Shown here in pieces: positions 44,847 to 53,698 of a stretch of 60,470 bases of DNA. Made by a program: the position numbers and the translations under genes. The stretch covers positions 1-60,470 of the forward strand of contig DQPL01000027.1 in NCBI GenBank assembly GCA_015664885.1. Reading direction: 5' to 3'. The stretch is from Gemmatimonadota bacterium (lineage in GTDB: Bacteria > Gemmatimonadota > Gemmatimonadetes > Longimicrobiales > Gaopeijiaceae). The notes beneath the pieces were generated by a model. That model made no database searches. It saw only the letters and a program-made list of their open reading frames with translations, and had not been told where the DNA came from. Numbering within the stretch: the stretch's first letter is position 1; every line of letters starts with the position of its first letter.

Positions 44847-44883
44847 GTGGCGCTCCTTCTAGTGTAAAACGGACCGTCCAATA

Positions 44884-45747
44884 TTAACGGACCGTGACCT
44901 TCACAAAGCCGTTCGTCCAACAACATTGGGAGTGGCCGGACGTGGCGACTGCCGAATCGTTCGCCCTCACCCTCAGAATGTACTCTCCTGGCGCGTCGAA
45001 TGTGGCGGTCGTAGTCATCATGCCACCCTCGGCCGGCACGCGCTCGGTTCCCTGGCTGAACATCACCTGTCCCGGGCCCTGATGCTTGAACCAGGTCAGC
45101 GTCACGCGTGGCGGGGCTCTCCCGCGGCCCCCGGAGAACGCCGCGGCCAGGCCAGCGCCGGCCACGGCGTCGTCCTTCGACCAAACGGTGACCTCCACAG
45201 GCTCACCGACGCTGCCATGTAGTGCGGGACCCACGATGCCGAGAGGCGCGGCACCGTCGGGGCCTCCCTCCACAAAAGAAAGCCGCGGCGGCGTATTTCC
45301 ATTCGCGCCTTCGCCTTCGAGTGCGTCGATTTTCCAATCGGTCTTCAGAGCGGCGGGGATGGAGTATTCGTGGCTGCCCATCTTGATGGTCCACGTAACC
45401 GTCGCATGCTGCCCGAAGTCCGCTGGAACGACGATCCCGAACACGCCCCAATGCCGTCGGGCCTCGAAGCGGGTCGGCTGCATGCCGTCGAACTCGGCGG
45501 GCTCGATCGAGTTGTTCTCACCCAACGGGATCTCGAGCACCTGGTCGGTATTTCGGTTGAAGTAGCCGAAGGAGAGCGTGAAGGTGCCATCCGGGTTGGC
45601 ATACCACCCCTCGTAGGCGGGCGTCACGCCTTGGCCGCTGGCACTCGTGAGACCGAGCGGGACCCCCTGTGCGGCGATCGGCACCTGTAGCCACAAACCG
45701 GCGATCAGTGCTACCGCGCCGATCGCAAAGAAACGCTGACTGCGCAT
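44884..45747 (-). CDS. Exported beta-rich protein, partner gene of the copper monooxygenase
   Basis: A 287-aa secreted protein with signal peptide ending PIAAQ. The sequence is beta-rich: YEGWYANPDGTFTLSFGYFNRNTDQVLEIPLGENN early, an Ig-like region with VTVWSKDDAV in the middle, and FDAPGEYILRVRANDSA at the end, followed by SGHSQCCWTNGFVKVTVR with a vicinal Cys pair. No named domain is recognised. It sits 37 bases upstream of the monooxygenase gene on the same strand, so a joint function such as substrate or copper delivery is plausible (inference). The start is the ATG at 45747. Confidence 0.7.
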   Translation of the reverse strand: MRSQRFFAIGAVALIAGLWLQVPIAAQGVPLGLTSASGQGVTPAYEGWYANPDGTFTLSFGYFNRNTDQVLEIPLGENNSIEPAEFDGMQPTRFEARRHWGVFGIVVPADFGQHATVTWTIKMGSHEYSIPAALKTDWKIDALEGEGANGNTPPRLSFVEGGPDGAAPLGIVGPALHGSVGEPVEVTVWSKDDAVAGAGLAAAFSGGRGRAPPRVTLTWFKHQGPGQVMFSQGTERVPAEGGMMTTTATFDAPGEYILRVRANDSAVATSGHSQCCWTNGFVKVTVR

Positions 45748-45832
45748 CGATTCTCCGTGGGACGAATTTTTCAACGCCATGGTCAGGCCGGGGCGGAGTT
45801 TTCGCAACCGAATTCGACCTCGCCGAAGCGTT

Positions 45833-46675
45833 CTACTTGCCGCGGCGCTGATCGGCTTTCCATGCATCGTAGCGCATGCGCAGCGTGATGACCGGGTTGG
45901 CGTTTTCGTGCCGCTGAATGTCGTCGTCCGTGACGTTGATGTACATGTCGTAGTCACCGTCATTGAACGAATCGCCCTCGGCGTCGCCGTCGTCAGCGGC
46001 CAGGATGTACGCCACGTGTGCGTTCTTGCTGTCGCAAGGCGCGTCGGGAAGCGGCTCCCTCTCGCAGGTACAGCGCACGTCGCCGCCGGCCTCGTCTGCG
46101 GCCTCCATGGCCGCCATCACACGGTCGGCGAGCGTTCCTTGGGTCTGCTCGAGCGCGCGCGCCGCGTCGTGGACCACCGCGTCGGAAGCCAGGATGTTGC
46201 CTTGCACCGAGTAGTAGATGTTGGTGCCCGGCACGCGCGCCTGCACGGACAGCGACGCTGGGCTGTTTCCGCTTCCCGAAAAGCCCGCCGAACGGCCTTG
46301 CCGATCGATGATGCCGAATTGACGGCGTTCGATGTTGGGATCGGCCTTGAGCAGTGCGAGGATCTGCTCGGGGTGGGTGCCCGCCTTGAGCTGCGCGTAG
46401 ATGAGCCGCTGGTTCTCACGCGTACCGTCCACGCCCGCCTGGGCCGCCGCCACGCCGATCCCGGGCACGACAATCGCCTGGATGTCCATCAGACCCTTGG
46501 CGGGGAAGCCCGCGAAGCGCCCCTGGGGTACACACGTCGCGGACGCGACGATGAGCCGACCCGTGCGGGCGTCGATGGCGATCACCGACCAGGTGGCCGA
46601 CGCCATTGTCGGTAGCAGCGCGAGAGCCAGCAACGACAAAAGCACCCAGCGCGTGGGGCGTATGGCCGATGACAT
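45833..46675 (-). CDS. Exported DUF1028 protein
   Basis: A 280-aa secreted protein. Signal peptide (ending ASA) is followed by TWSVIAIDARTGRLIVASATCVPQGRFA and GVAAAQAGVDGTRENQRLIYAQLKAGTHPEQILALLKAD, diagnostic of DUF1028, an Ntn-hydrolase-like family of unknown substrate. A C-terminal segment with CTCEREPLPDAPC and DGDAEGDSFNDGDYDMYI is added. AAGGAG lies seven bases before the ATG at 46675. The same frame continues upstream without a stop into another gene, but that part is out of frame with its own gene (see 46765-47443). First of a run with the Ig-like and monooxygenase genes. Confidence 0.87.
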   Translation of the reverse strand: MSSAIRPTRWVLLSLLALALLPTMASATWSVIAIDARTGRLIVASATCVPQGRFAGFPAKGLMDIQAIVVPGIGVAAAQAGVDGTRENQRLIYAQLKAGTHPEQILALLKADPNIERRQFGIIDRQGRSAGFSGSGNSPASLSVQARVPGTNIYYSVQGNILASDAVVHDAARALEQTQGTLADRVMAAMEAADEAGGDVRCTCEREPLPDAPCDSKNAHVAYILAADDGDAEGDSFNDGDYDMYINVTDDDIQRHENANPVITLRMRYDAWKADQRRGK

Positions 46676-46764
46676 GGAGAAACTCCTTCGTCCTCGTGTG
46701 TGGCGTGTGCTACGGTAGTGACACCCCGCACGGAGCGGGAAGTGCGCGCCAGGGCTCTCCCGGC

Positions 46765-47443
46765 TCAGCCCTCGGGCTCCTCCGCCAGCACCAGGAGTCC
46801 CTTCGTGCTCGCGTCGTAGGCGTGACGCGAAAGCGTCGCAGCGAGGCGCTCGACCCGCGCGCGACTGCGCGCGGAGAGCCCGGTTCCAGAAGAAGCGGCC
46901 CGCGGCTTCTCCTGCCAGTGCGGCGGCCACAAACGCCGCCGCAGTTCCAGCAGCCGTCGCGTCTGTCCAGCTCATGAAGCCGCCTGCGAACATGGTGGCC
47001 CATGCGGTTGGGAGGAGAAGAGTCAGGCGTTGCAAACGTGGACGCACCTTCTCGACTACCTGGACCACGGTCTCGCCGTTCTGTGGCGTCCGGGAGACCT
47101 GCGTGGTCCGGAACCGGTCTCTGGCGGCCCAACGTACCGTGCCCAGCGCCTCGGCGATTGCTCCGGCAGAGTCGGTTTCGTCGTCCATCAAGCCGATCAG
47201 CTGTCCGAGCGCCTCGTCGTTGAGCTCTCCACGGACCGCATGCACCGCCTTGTACGCCGCGGGAGCGCCCGCGAGCAGATGCGTACGTACCCGACCAGTG
47301 TCCAAGCCATCGGCCGCCTTTGCGATCGCCTCTGGGGCGATACCGACCTCGCGAGCGATCTCCTGTAGATCCTCCAGGGATAGCCCGCCGCTCCCGGCCG
47401 AGCCCTCCCGCTCTTCGATCTCCGAGGCCTTGCGCAGCACCAT
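46765..47443 (-). pseudogene. Membrane protein gene with a frameshift in a GC repeat
   Basis: From ATG 47443 the frame encodes a charged helical N-terminus (VLRKASEIEEREG, LSLEDLQEIAREVGIAPEAIAKAADGL), a soluble middle (VRWAARDRFRTTQVSRTPQNGETVVQVVEKV), and two membrane helices up to AGRFFWNRALRAQSRA. There the frame turns non-coding at the tract 46857-46863 (GCGCGCG). In the adjacent frame the protein continues naturally as RVERLAATLSRHAYDASTKGLLVLAEEPEG and stops at 46765-46767. Loss of one CG unit explains it: phase variation, decay or an assembly error. The N-terminal helix pattern recurs in the protein at 52627-53604. Confidence 0.68.
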
Positions 47444-47536
47444 CGCGACCTCTCGGTCGGTGAATCGTCGGCTCCCGTCCGAGGTAATTCTCTCTCCCCC
47501 CCCGTTGATAGCCGCAAGCGTTGGAATGTACGGAAC

Positions 47537-48622
47537 TCAGTCGCGCCAAGTTTCTCCGAGCACGCGCAACCAATTCCTGTACGCAACCTGCTCGATTTCC
47601 TTCTCATCAAACCCCGCGTCCCGGAACGCCTCGATGAGGCGGGGCAGTCCGGTCACGTCACCCATGTCGCTCGGAATCCTCGCGCCGTCGTAGTCGGAAC
47701 CGAGCGCGACGTGGTCGACTCCGATCCGGTCGGCTACGTAGCGCGCGTGGCGTACGATCTCGGTGAGCGGAGTGGCGACCTCGCCGCTGCCATTCCCGTC
47801 AGCCCGCAGGAATGCCGCAGCATGGTTGATTCCCACTACGCCACCGCTCTTCCCGACGGTGTCGATCTGCTCGTCCGTGAGGTTGCGCGGCGTGTGAGAA
47901 AGCTCCCAGGCCGCCGAGTGGGTGGCGACCAGCGGCGCGTTCGAGAGACGGCTGACGTCCCAGAATCCCTTTTCGTTCAGGTGCGACAAATCGATCAAGA
48001 CTCCGAGCTCGTTGCAGCGCTCGACCAAGCGATGCCCTGCTGGCGTGAGCCCCGGGCCGGTATCGGGGCTGCGCGGGAAGTCGAACGGGACCCCGTGACC
48101 GAATATCGTCGGGCGGCTCCACACCGGCCCGAGCGAGCGTAGGCCGGCCTCGTAGAAGACGTCGAGCGTCTCCAGGTTCTCGTCGATCGACTCCGCGCCC
48201 TCGATGTGCAGGATGATTGCGAACGTGCCTTCGTCGATGCAACGCCGGAGATCCGCTACCGTGCGCACCACCTCGATCTCGCCCTCCGATTCGGCTTCCA
48301 GCCGGAACGCGTCGGACATCACCGACAGCGTCCATGCCGTCGCGATGTCGCGGTCGAGCGGCGGAGGCAGCTGAATCGACCTCCCACCAGGCACGACTTC
48401 CCCGTCTGGGCCCAGGAGTGGGCCGATGACCCGTTGGTGATCGGGCGAGGACGTGAAGATCGCGAAGAATCCTCCCGCGAGCCCGCCCTCGCGGGCGCGC
48501 GGCAGGTCCAGATGGCCTAGCTCACTGCGCTCGAGGAAGGAACGCTGAGCGTCCGGCCCTCCGTGGCGAATCTTCGTGAGCGTATCGTTGTGGCCGTCGA
48601 AGACGGGGATGGTCTCCGGCAT
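47537..48622 (-). CDS. Membrane dipeptidase (peptidase M19)
   Basis: Zinc dipeptidase of 361 aa, renal-dipeptidase type, hydrolysing dipeptides. Zinc-site motifs are DGHND at the start (FDGHNDTL), bridging Glu in HIEGAES, His in LIDLSHLNEKGFWD and VATHSAAWELSHTPRN, and Asp in LGSDYDG near the end. No signal peptide is visible, so despite the family name it is likely cytoplasmic. The gene follows the HExxH protease gene by 12 bases and may be co-transcribed, fitting a peptide-degradation unit. Confidence 0.9.
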   Translation of the reverse strand: MPETIPVFDGHNDTLTKIRHGGPDAQRSFLERSELGHLDLPRAREGGLAGGFFAIFTSSPDHQRVIGPLLGPDGEVVPGGRSIQLPPPLDRDIATAWTLSVMSDAFRLEAESEGEIEVVRTVADLRRCIDEGTFAIILHIEGAESIDENLETLDVFYEAGLRSLGPVWSRPTIFGHGVPFDFPRSPDTGPGLTPAGHRLVERCNELGVLIDLSHLNEKGFWDVSRLSNAPLVATHSAAWELSHTPRNLTDEQIDTVGKSGGVVGINHAAAFLRADGNGSGEVATPLTEIVRHARYVADRIGVDHVALGSDYDGARIPSDMGDVTGLPRLIEAFRDAGFDEKEIEQVAYRNWLRVLGETWRD

Positions 48623-48634
48623 CGGTACTCCTCG

Positions 48635-51205
48635 TCAGCGGTAGAAATCCAAAATGCCGACTCCCCAGGTGCACCACGGCTCCAGGCCGAGCCAGTCCTG
48701 CGCCGGCTGCCCCATCCACTGCAGCCCCGGGTCGCCGATCGGTGCGCCCGGAGGCGCGGATACCGGGTTGGGTGCGGTCACGGGCGTAGCCGGACGCTGT
48801 AAGAACCGCTGCACATCGAGCGCGAGTGTCGCGGCCTGGGGCGAGTCGTTCATCGCCATGAGATTCGTATGCATACGCTGCAGCACCGCGGTAGAAGCCG
48901 TGCGCACCTGCAGCATCGGCGCGTTCTCCGCGAGCCACTTGATGCGATCGATTACCAGGCCCTCGACCACGTGCTTGACCTCTGCCTCGTAGGCACCGTT
49001 CGCCGAAGCACCGAAGCTCGCGTCGATGAGGCGGCCCAGCACGTCTCGCAGGCTCGGCAAAGACGAATCGAGCATGTGCTGCTCGACCATTCTGGCCGCT
49101 CGGTCTGATGTGAGCAGCGAATTGACCGTGGTACTCGCAGCGACGACTGCGGGAGTGAGCGCGTCGAACGCGCCGCCGGTGTAACGAGGGAATGTCTCGC
49201 GGCTTCGGCCGAAACCCGGGGGACGCGGCGGGATGAGCGCCAGAATCGACTCGGGCAACGCCAGTTCCGACGGAGACAGTGTGCGCATGAGCGCATCCAG
49301 AGCGCGGTTCTGCGCGTCCGCCGGGATGCGCCAGTGCGGCGTGAGGCCGTCACCCCGGGTCGCGTAGACGTATCCGACGCCCCCCACGGCGGTGACCGTC
49401 GACTCGACTTGGTAGCGGTGGTACATGTAGAGCGGCACAAGCACCTCTTCGACTTTCGCCATGGGCGTGCCGTTCTTGATCGCGGTCTCACCGAAGCGCG
49501 ACAGCGCGGCGGCGCGCACGTCCATCATGCGATCCAGCTCGCTCCCCATGTCTGTTCCATTTGCCCATTGATCAGCCTGGGGCGTGGTCCCGACATCCTG
49601 ACCCGTCATGTAGCGGATGTCGTCGTCCCAGGCGTCCTGCAGGATGCGCTGGAGCTCGGCTTCCTCGTCGGTACCTGCGGGGAAATCCTGATAGCCGTAG
49701 GTGACCGCCACCTTGTCCCACTCGCCGATGCCGACGTCGTAGACCTGGGAGTGGTCGAGGGAACCATCGCGGTTCAACGTTACGAGGGGGTGCGGATAGT
49801 CGAGTACCGAGATTCGCCCCGCGCTGCTGTTGTAGTAGTTGTGGCCGAGACCGATGGTGTGGCCGACTTCATGTGCCGCGAGTTGACGAATGCGAGCGAG
49901 CGCCCACACCGCCAGCTCGGGAGGCGTCTCGTCGCCGGATGCATACGGCGAGAGCAGGCCCTCGGCCATCATGTAGTCCTGACGCACCCGCAGTGAGCCG
50001 AGCGTGACCACACCCTTGATGATCTCGCCCGTGCGCGGGTCGGTCACCGATCCACCGGTGCTCCAGCCGCGTGTCGAGCGGTGTACCCAGTTGATCACGT
50101 TGTAGCGTGCGTCGAGGGAGCTGATGCTGTCTGGGCGCATCACGACCTGGAACGCGTTGCGGTAGCCGGCGGCCTCGAAGGCCTGATTCCACCAGCGGGC
50201 GCCGTCGAGCAGAGCGGACCGCACAGGCTCCGGTGTGCCGGGATCGAGATAATAGATGATGGGCTCGACCGGATCGCTCATGGCGGCGTTGGGGTCGACC
50301 TTCTTCAGCCGATGCCGTCGAACGAAGCGCTGCGTCATGTCCTCGCCGAGCGCGACCGCATAGTCCTGATACGACGACGAACCGTAGCCGGAACGCGAAT
50401 CGAAGGCGCGCGTCTCGTAGTCGTCGTCCGGCAGCTCGAAGAAAGAGTGATGGATGCGGATCGTCGCAGCCTCACCTGTGGAGGCTACCGAGCCCACCCC
50501 CTCGAAGGCTCCACCGCCACGGCCTCCGCCACGACCGCCTCGACCACCACCGTCGCCCGAAACGAAGGTGAGTTCAACCTCCAATTCCGTATTGCTCGGG
50601 AAGACGTCTGTCATGTCCATGTAGACCGAGCTGCGGCTGTTGTCGAGCCGGTAGCCCCCCATTCGGTTCCCAGCGCCTACGGCATCCCGCATCAAGAAGC
50701 CCGTCATGTCCACGAGCACACGGCCGTCGGTCTCGGCGGCCGCGGTGAACCCCCAGAGCACCGATCGCGCGAAAGCGTCGCGCACCGCTTTTGCCTCGCT
50801 CGGGTTGTCGGTGATGGCGCGGAAGCGGTAGTTGGGCTGAACCATCATGATCTTCCGCCCCACGCGCTCGAATTCGACGATGCGGGAGCCACGCAGCGCG
50901 CCGCGGTCGAGACCGAGGTCGTTCGACCCCAAGCCAGCGCCGAACCCCATGAAGTGGATCATCTCCTGGTCGAGCTCTGGGATCTCCATCCAGAGCTGCC
51001 CGAGGTCCGAGTCCCAATAGAGCGGGAGGAAGCCGTCCAATTTCTCCATATCGGCCGTCTTCTCTTCGATAGACGGCAGGTCGCCGGAATTGCTGCCGCC
51101 TCCACCGTCGCCGTCGCGCTGCGCGGCAACAGGGAGGGCGGTCGCGATCAGCAAGAAAGCGGTGGCGGCTACTAGCTCGAACGTACGGCGTGCTGCACGG
51201 ATCAT
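48635..51205 (-). CDS. Large exported HExxH zinc metalloprotease (DUF5117/DUF5118 type)
   Basis: An 856-aa secreted metalloprotease. Signal peptide ends VAAQ, then a Gly/Ser linker. The catalytic motif is HEVGHTIGLGH, with zinc ligands His445, His449 and His455 and general base Glu446, the metzincin-like pattern of this family. Flanking domains fit DUF5118 (N-terminal, KTADMEKLDGFLPLYWDSDLGQLWMEI), DUF5117 and a C-terminal helical region. A Gly/Arg-rich stretch GGRGGRGGGRGGGAF (about 223-237) interrupts the N-terminal part. Length is normal. It lies upstream of the M19 peptidase gene on the same strand. Confidence 0.9.
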   Translation of the reverse strand: MIRAARRTFELVAATAFLLIATALPVAAQRDGDGGGGSNSGDLPSIEEKTADMEKLDGFLPLYWDSDLGQLWMEIPELDQEMIHFMGFGAGLGSNDLGLDRGALRGSRIVEFERVGRKIMMVQPNYRFRAITDNPSEAKAVRDAFARSVLWGFTAAAETDGRVLVDMTGFLMRDAVGAGNRMGGYRLDNSRSSVYMDMTDVFPSNTELEVELTFVSGDGGGRGGRGGGRGGGAFEGVGSVASTGEAATIRIHHSFFELPDDDYETRAFDSRSGYGSSSYQDYAVALGEDMTQRFVRRHRLKKVDPNAAMSDPVEPIIYYLDPGTPEPVRSALLDGARWWNQAFEAAGYRNAFQVVMRPDSISSLDARYNVINWVHRSTRGWSTGGSVTDPRTGEIIKGVVTLGSLRVRQDYMMAEGLLSPYASGDETPPELAVWALARIRQLAAHEVGHTIGLGHNYYNSSAGRISVLDYPHPLVTLNRDGSLDHSQVYDVGIGEWDKVAVTYGYQDFPAGTDEEAELQRILQDAWDDDIRYMTGQDVGTTPQADQWANGTDMGSELDRMMDVRAAALSRFGETAIKNGTPMAKVEEVLVPLYMYHRYQVESTVTAVGGVGYVYATRGDGLTPHWRIPADAQNRALDALMRTLSPSELALPESILALIPPRPPGFGRSRETFPRYTGGAFDALTPAVVAASTTVNSLLTSDRAARMVEQHMLDSSLPSLRDVLGRLIDASFGASANGAYEAEVKHVVEGLVIDRIKWLAENAPMLQVRTASTAVLQRMHTNLMAMNDSPQAATLALDVQRFLQRPATPVTAPNPVSAPPGAPIGDPGLQWMGQPAQDWLGLEPWCTWGVGILDFYR

Positions 51206-51328
51206 GCGTGCCTCCCGGGCCCGGTCGGGCGCGTACTGGATGAATCAGGGGCGTGAAGATGCCACGTGATGGGCAACCTGGCTATTGCCGAAGGAACCCT
51301 TCGGGGGCGGTTCGTCGTATACCCTTAC

Positions 51329-52369
51329 ATGAGCATACGACGACTATTTCGGACGCGGGCGCTGCTCTTGCTCGCCCTCGGGGCGGACCTGCTGATTTTT
51401 GCGGGTCCCCAAGATCCCTTTGCCTTCAGCGGAGCCTCTTTCGAGGCAGCGTTGGCGCTCCAGGAACAGGTCACCGATGACTGGCTTGCACGCGAGGGCG
51501 TGGTGGGCACCGCCATTGGCGTGGACGGACGAGGGCATGCCGTTCTCAAAGTCTATGTAACCTCGATCGCTGCGGTCGCCGGCTTCCCCCAGTACATGGT
51601 GGGCGTGGAAGTCGAAACGGAAGTCACCGGACCCTTCCTGGCCCTAGGGGACATGCCGACTCCGGCAGATGCCGAGGCGGTCGATCCCAAGAAGAACTTC
51701 CCACGGCCTGTACCCATCGGGGTCAGCACAGGGCATCCGAGCGTGACCGCCGGCACCATCGGTGCCCGCGTGACGGACGGCTCGCGCATTTTTGCGCTCA
51801 GCAACAATCACATCTTTGCGGCGAACAATGGCGGGAAGATGGGCGACAATCTGCTGCAGCCCGGTAGGGTCGATGGCGGGCGTGACCCCGATGACGTGCT
51901 CGGCACGCTACACGACTACGAGGCGATCGACTTCTGCAGTGGCCGCCTCTGCGGCATGAACAAGATCGACGCGGCTGTGGCGCTCACGACCGCGGACGAT
52001 CTGCACAACGAGACGCCCGAGGGTGGCTACGGCGCGCCCCGAAGCTGGACCATCGAAGCCAAGATCGGCATGGAGGTGCAGAAGTACGGCCGCACCACCG
52101 GTTATACCAAGGGTCGAATCACCGGTCTCAACGCGACCATCGATGTCGGTTACGCGGCGGGAACCGCGCGCTTCGAGGATCAGATCGTGATCTCGGGCAA
52201 CGGCTTCAGTGCGGGCGGAGACTCGGGGTCGCTCATCGTGAGCGACGGCTTCCTGCTCGCAGACCGGCGGCCGGTTGGGCTGCTCTTTGCGGGCACGGCC
52301 GTCTCCACGCTAGCCAACCCCATCGATGTGGTGCTGGATCGCTTCGGCGTCACGATCGACGGCAATTGA
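51329..52369 (+). CDS. Exported trypsin-like serine protease with N-terminal prodomain-like module
   Basis: A 346-aa protein from the ATG at 51329, which begins a signal sequence (SIRRLFRTRALLLLALGADLL); an ATG at 51269 is possible. Residues 55-104 form a small module (EGVVGTAIGV .. LKVYVTSI .. GVEVETEVTGPF). The rest is a chymotrypsin-fold domain with triad His161 (LSNNHIF), Asp214 (NKIDAAVAL) and Ser299 (GGDSGS). This is the Nal1-like/S1-related group of bacterial proteases. A separate gene directly downstream encodes a copy of the N-terminal module only. The triad is strong, the family name inferred. Confidence 0.85.
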   Translation: MSIRRLFRTRALLLLALGADLLIFAGPQDPFAFSGASFEAALALQEQVTDDWLAREGVVGTAIGVDGRGHAVLKVYVTSIAAVAGFPQYMVGVEVETEVTGPFLALGDMPTPADAEAVDPKKNFPRPVPIGVSTGHPSVTAGTIGARVTDGSRIFALSNNHIFAANNGGKMGDNLLQPGRVDGGRDPDDVLGTLHDYEAIDFCSGRLCGMNKIDAAVALTTADDLHNETPEGGYGAPRSWTIEAKIGMEVQKYGRTTGYTKGRITGLNATIDVGYAAGTARFEDQIVISGNGFSAGGDSGSLIVSDGFLLADRRPVGLLFAGTAVSTLANPIDVVLDRFGVTIDGN

Positions 52370-52391
52370 TCACGATTCGTCGTGGCATCTG

Positions 52392-52601
52392 ATGGCCGGC
52401 GACATCAAGACCGCCCAGCGCGAACTCAACGGCAAAGTCATGGGCCGCCCCGGCATCTCGGGGACTTCGATTGGCGAGCGCGGTGGCAAGCCGTGCCTCA
52501 CCGTATATGTCTCCGACTCCAAAGCCGGCGGTCGCGTCCCGAAGAGGATCGGTAGCTTTCCGGTTGTGGTGGAGAAGACCGGAGGGTTTCAGAGGCTCTG
52601 A
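52392..52601 (+). CDS. Small protein homologous to the N-terminal module of the adjacent protease
   Basis: A 69-aa protein starting at ATG 52392, 22 bases after the protease stop. It has GRPGISGTSIGERGGKPCLTVYVSDSKAGGRVPKRIGSFPVVVEKTGGF, which aligns over its length to residues 55-104 of the neighbouring protease (GVVGTAIG.., LKVYV.., GVEVETEVTGPF). No signal peptide is seen, so it would stay in the cytosol unless exported otherwise. It could inhibit or help fold the protease. The ribosome-binding site is weak, so translation may depend on the upstream gene. Confidence 0.72.
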   Translation: MAGDIKTAQRELNGKVMGRPGISGTSIGERGGKPCLTVYVSDSKAGGRVPKRIGSFPVVVEKTGGFQRL

Positions 52602-52626
52602 GCCAGCGGGATAGTCCGGACAGCGG

Positions 52627-53604
52627 CTACTCCCCGGGGTCACTCAACTTGTCACGACCGCCGAGTTCGTCTCGCGTCCAGCCGCGTTGACCCGCATCGT
52701 CGCGAGAGGGGGACCCGGCCCCCCAGCCCGCGATTACCGCCACGTTGAGCGCGCCGAGCAGCCCCTCTAAACCCCGCAGGCCCCGGCCCAGTCCGTACCC
52801 ATAGAGCTTCCTGAACACCGGCCGTGTTGCGGTCCCGAGTGTCCCACCGGCCAGCAGAGCGAGCCCACCAACAAACGGCACGAGTCCCGCGGTCGCCAAA
52901 CCCAAACCTGTACCTACGGCCAATCCCAAGCTGACGCCAAAGACTCCGCCACCGAGCCCGGCCGCACTTGCAAGCGCGGTGCCAAGTCCTCCTATGACAC
53001 GGCGGTGGAAGCGAACGGATGACCGTACGACCACCTCACAAGACTCTTCACCCACCGGATGTATCGAGACCATGATCTGCTTGAGGGACGCCCAGGACAT
53101 CTCGTATTCAAAAGAGGTGTAGCTCAGGGCCGTGATGCTGGGTACGTCGAAGACCATGACACCTCCGCGCAGCACGTCGCCTTGGATGTCACGTAGGGAG
53201 AGATTGTAGGGGGGAGCCGGGAAGCTGCCTTGCATCGTTTTGTAGATGTCCTCGGCAGGAGCCGCCACTACGCGACGGACCTCGAGGAACTCCGGACCTG
53301 TACCCAGAATCCTCTGTGCGAGGCTGTCCATTACGGAGTTCTTGTGGTGCCCGGCGACGTCATGAGCCGTGACCTCTGCGAGTGCTGCGTCTACGAACTC
53401 CCCAGCGATGCCCGCTTCCTCGGCGGCTTGGCGCACGTGGCCCAGGGCGTAGCCCGATGTGTCCGGTTCCGAGATCTCTGCCTCGGCCGCAAGCCGAGAC
53501 GTGGCTTCGATACGCTTTGCGGCCTCGGACTGCAGCTCGGCAGCTCGCTGCCACAGATGAGCAGCCATCTCCTCGCTCAATCGCTGCTTGTCGTCGTTGC
53601 TCAT
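52627..53604 (-). CDS. Membrane-associated protein with N-terminal helical domain and glycine-rich helices
   Basis: A 325-aa protein from ATG 53604. The N-terminus is helical (RLSEEMAAHLWQRAAELQSEAAKRIEATSRLA, then YALGHVRQAAEEAGIAGEFVDAALAEV), like that of the frameshifted gene at 46765-47443. A central soluble part (ILGTGPEFLEVRRVVAAP .. CEVVVRSSVRFHR) follows, then a long glycine-rich hydrophobic region (GGLGTALASAAGLGGGVFGVSLGLAVGTGLGL) that could be two or three membrane helices. No known function. Transcribed away from the sirtuin gene and convergent with the small protein at 52392. Confidence 0.68.
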   Translation of the reverse strand: MSNDDKQRLSEEMAAHLWQRAAELQSEAAKRIEATSRLAAEAEISEPDTSGYALGHVRQAAEEAGIAGEFVDAALAEVTAHDVAGHHKNSVMDSLAQRILGTGPEFLEVRRVVAAPAEDIYKTMQGSFPAPPYNLSLRDIQGDVLRGGVMVFDVPSITALSYTSFEYEMSWASLKQIMVSIHPVGEESCEVVVRSSVRFHRRVIGGLGTALASAAGLGGGVFGVSLGLAVGTGLGLATAGLVPFVGGLALLAGGTLGTATRPVFRKLYGYGLGRGLRGLEGLLGALNVAVIAGWGAGSPSRDDAGQRGWTRDELGGRDKLSDPGE

Positions 53605-53698
53605 TCCGGGCGGCGCATGGTCGAGGGGACTCAGTCCCGTAGGTTCTCTCTGTGCAAGCAAGATACGAACAAGACCCTCCGCAGCATCAGGGCCGGCC

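Noticed and set aside
45833-47443. Single 536-codon frame joining a membrane protein to DUF1028
   Set aside because: The joining segment is non-coding in character. The upstream gene continues in another frame after a frameshift, and DUF1028 has its own ribosome-binding site and signal peptide.
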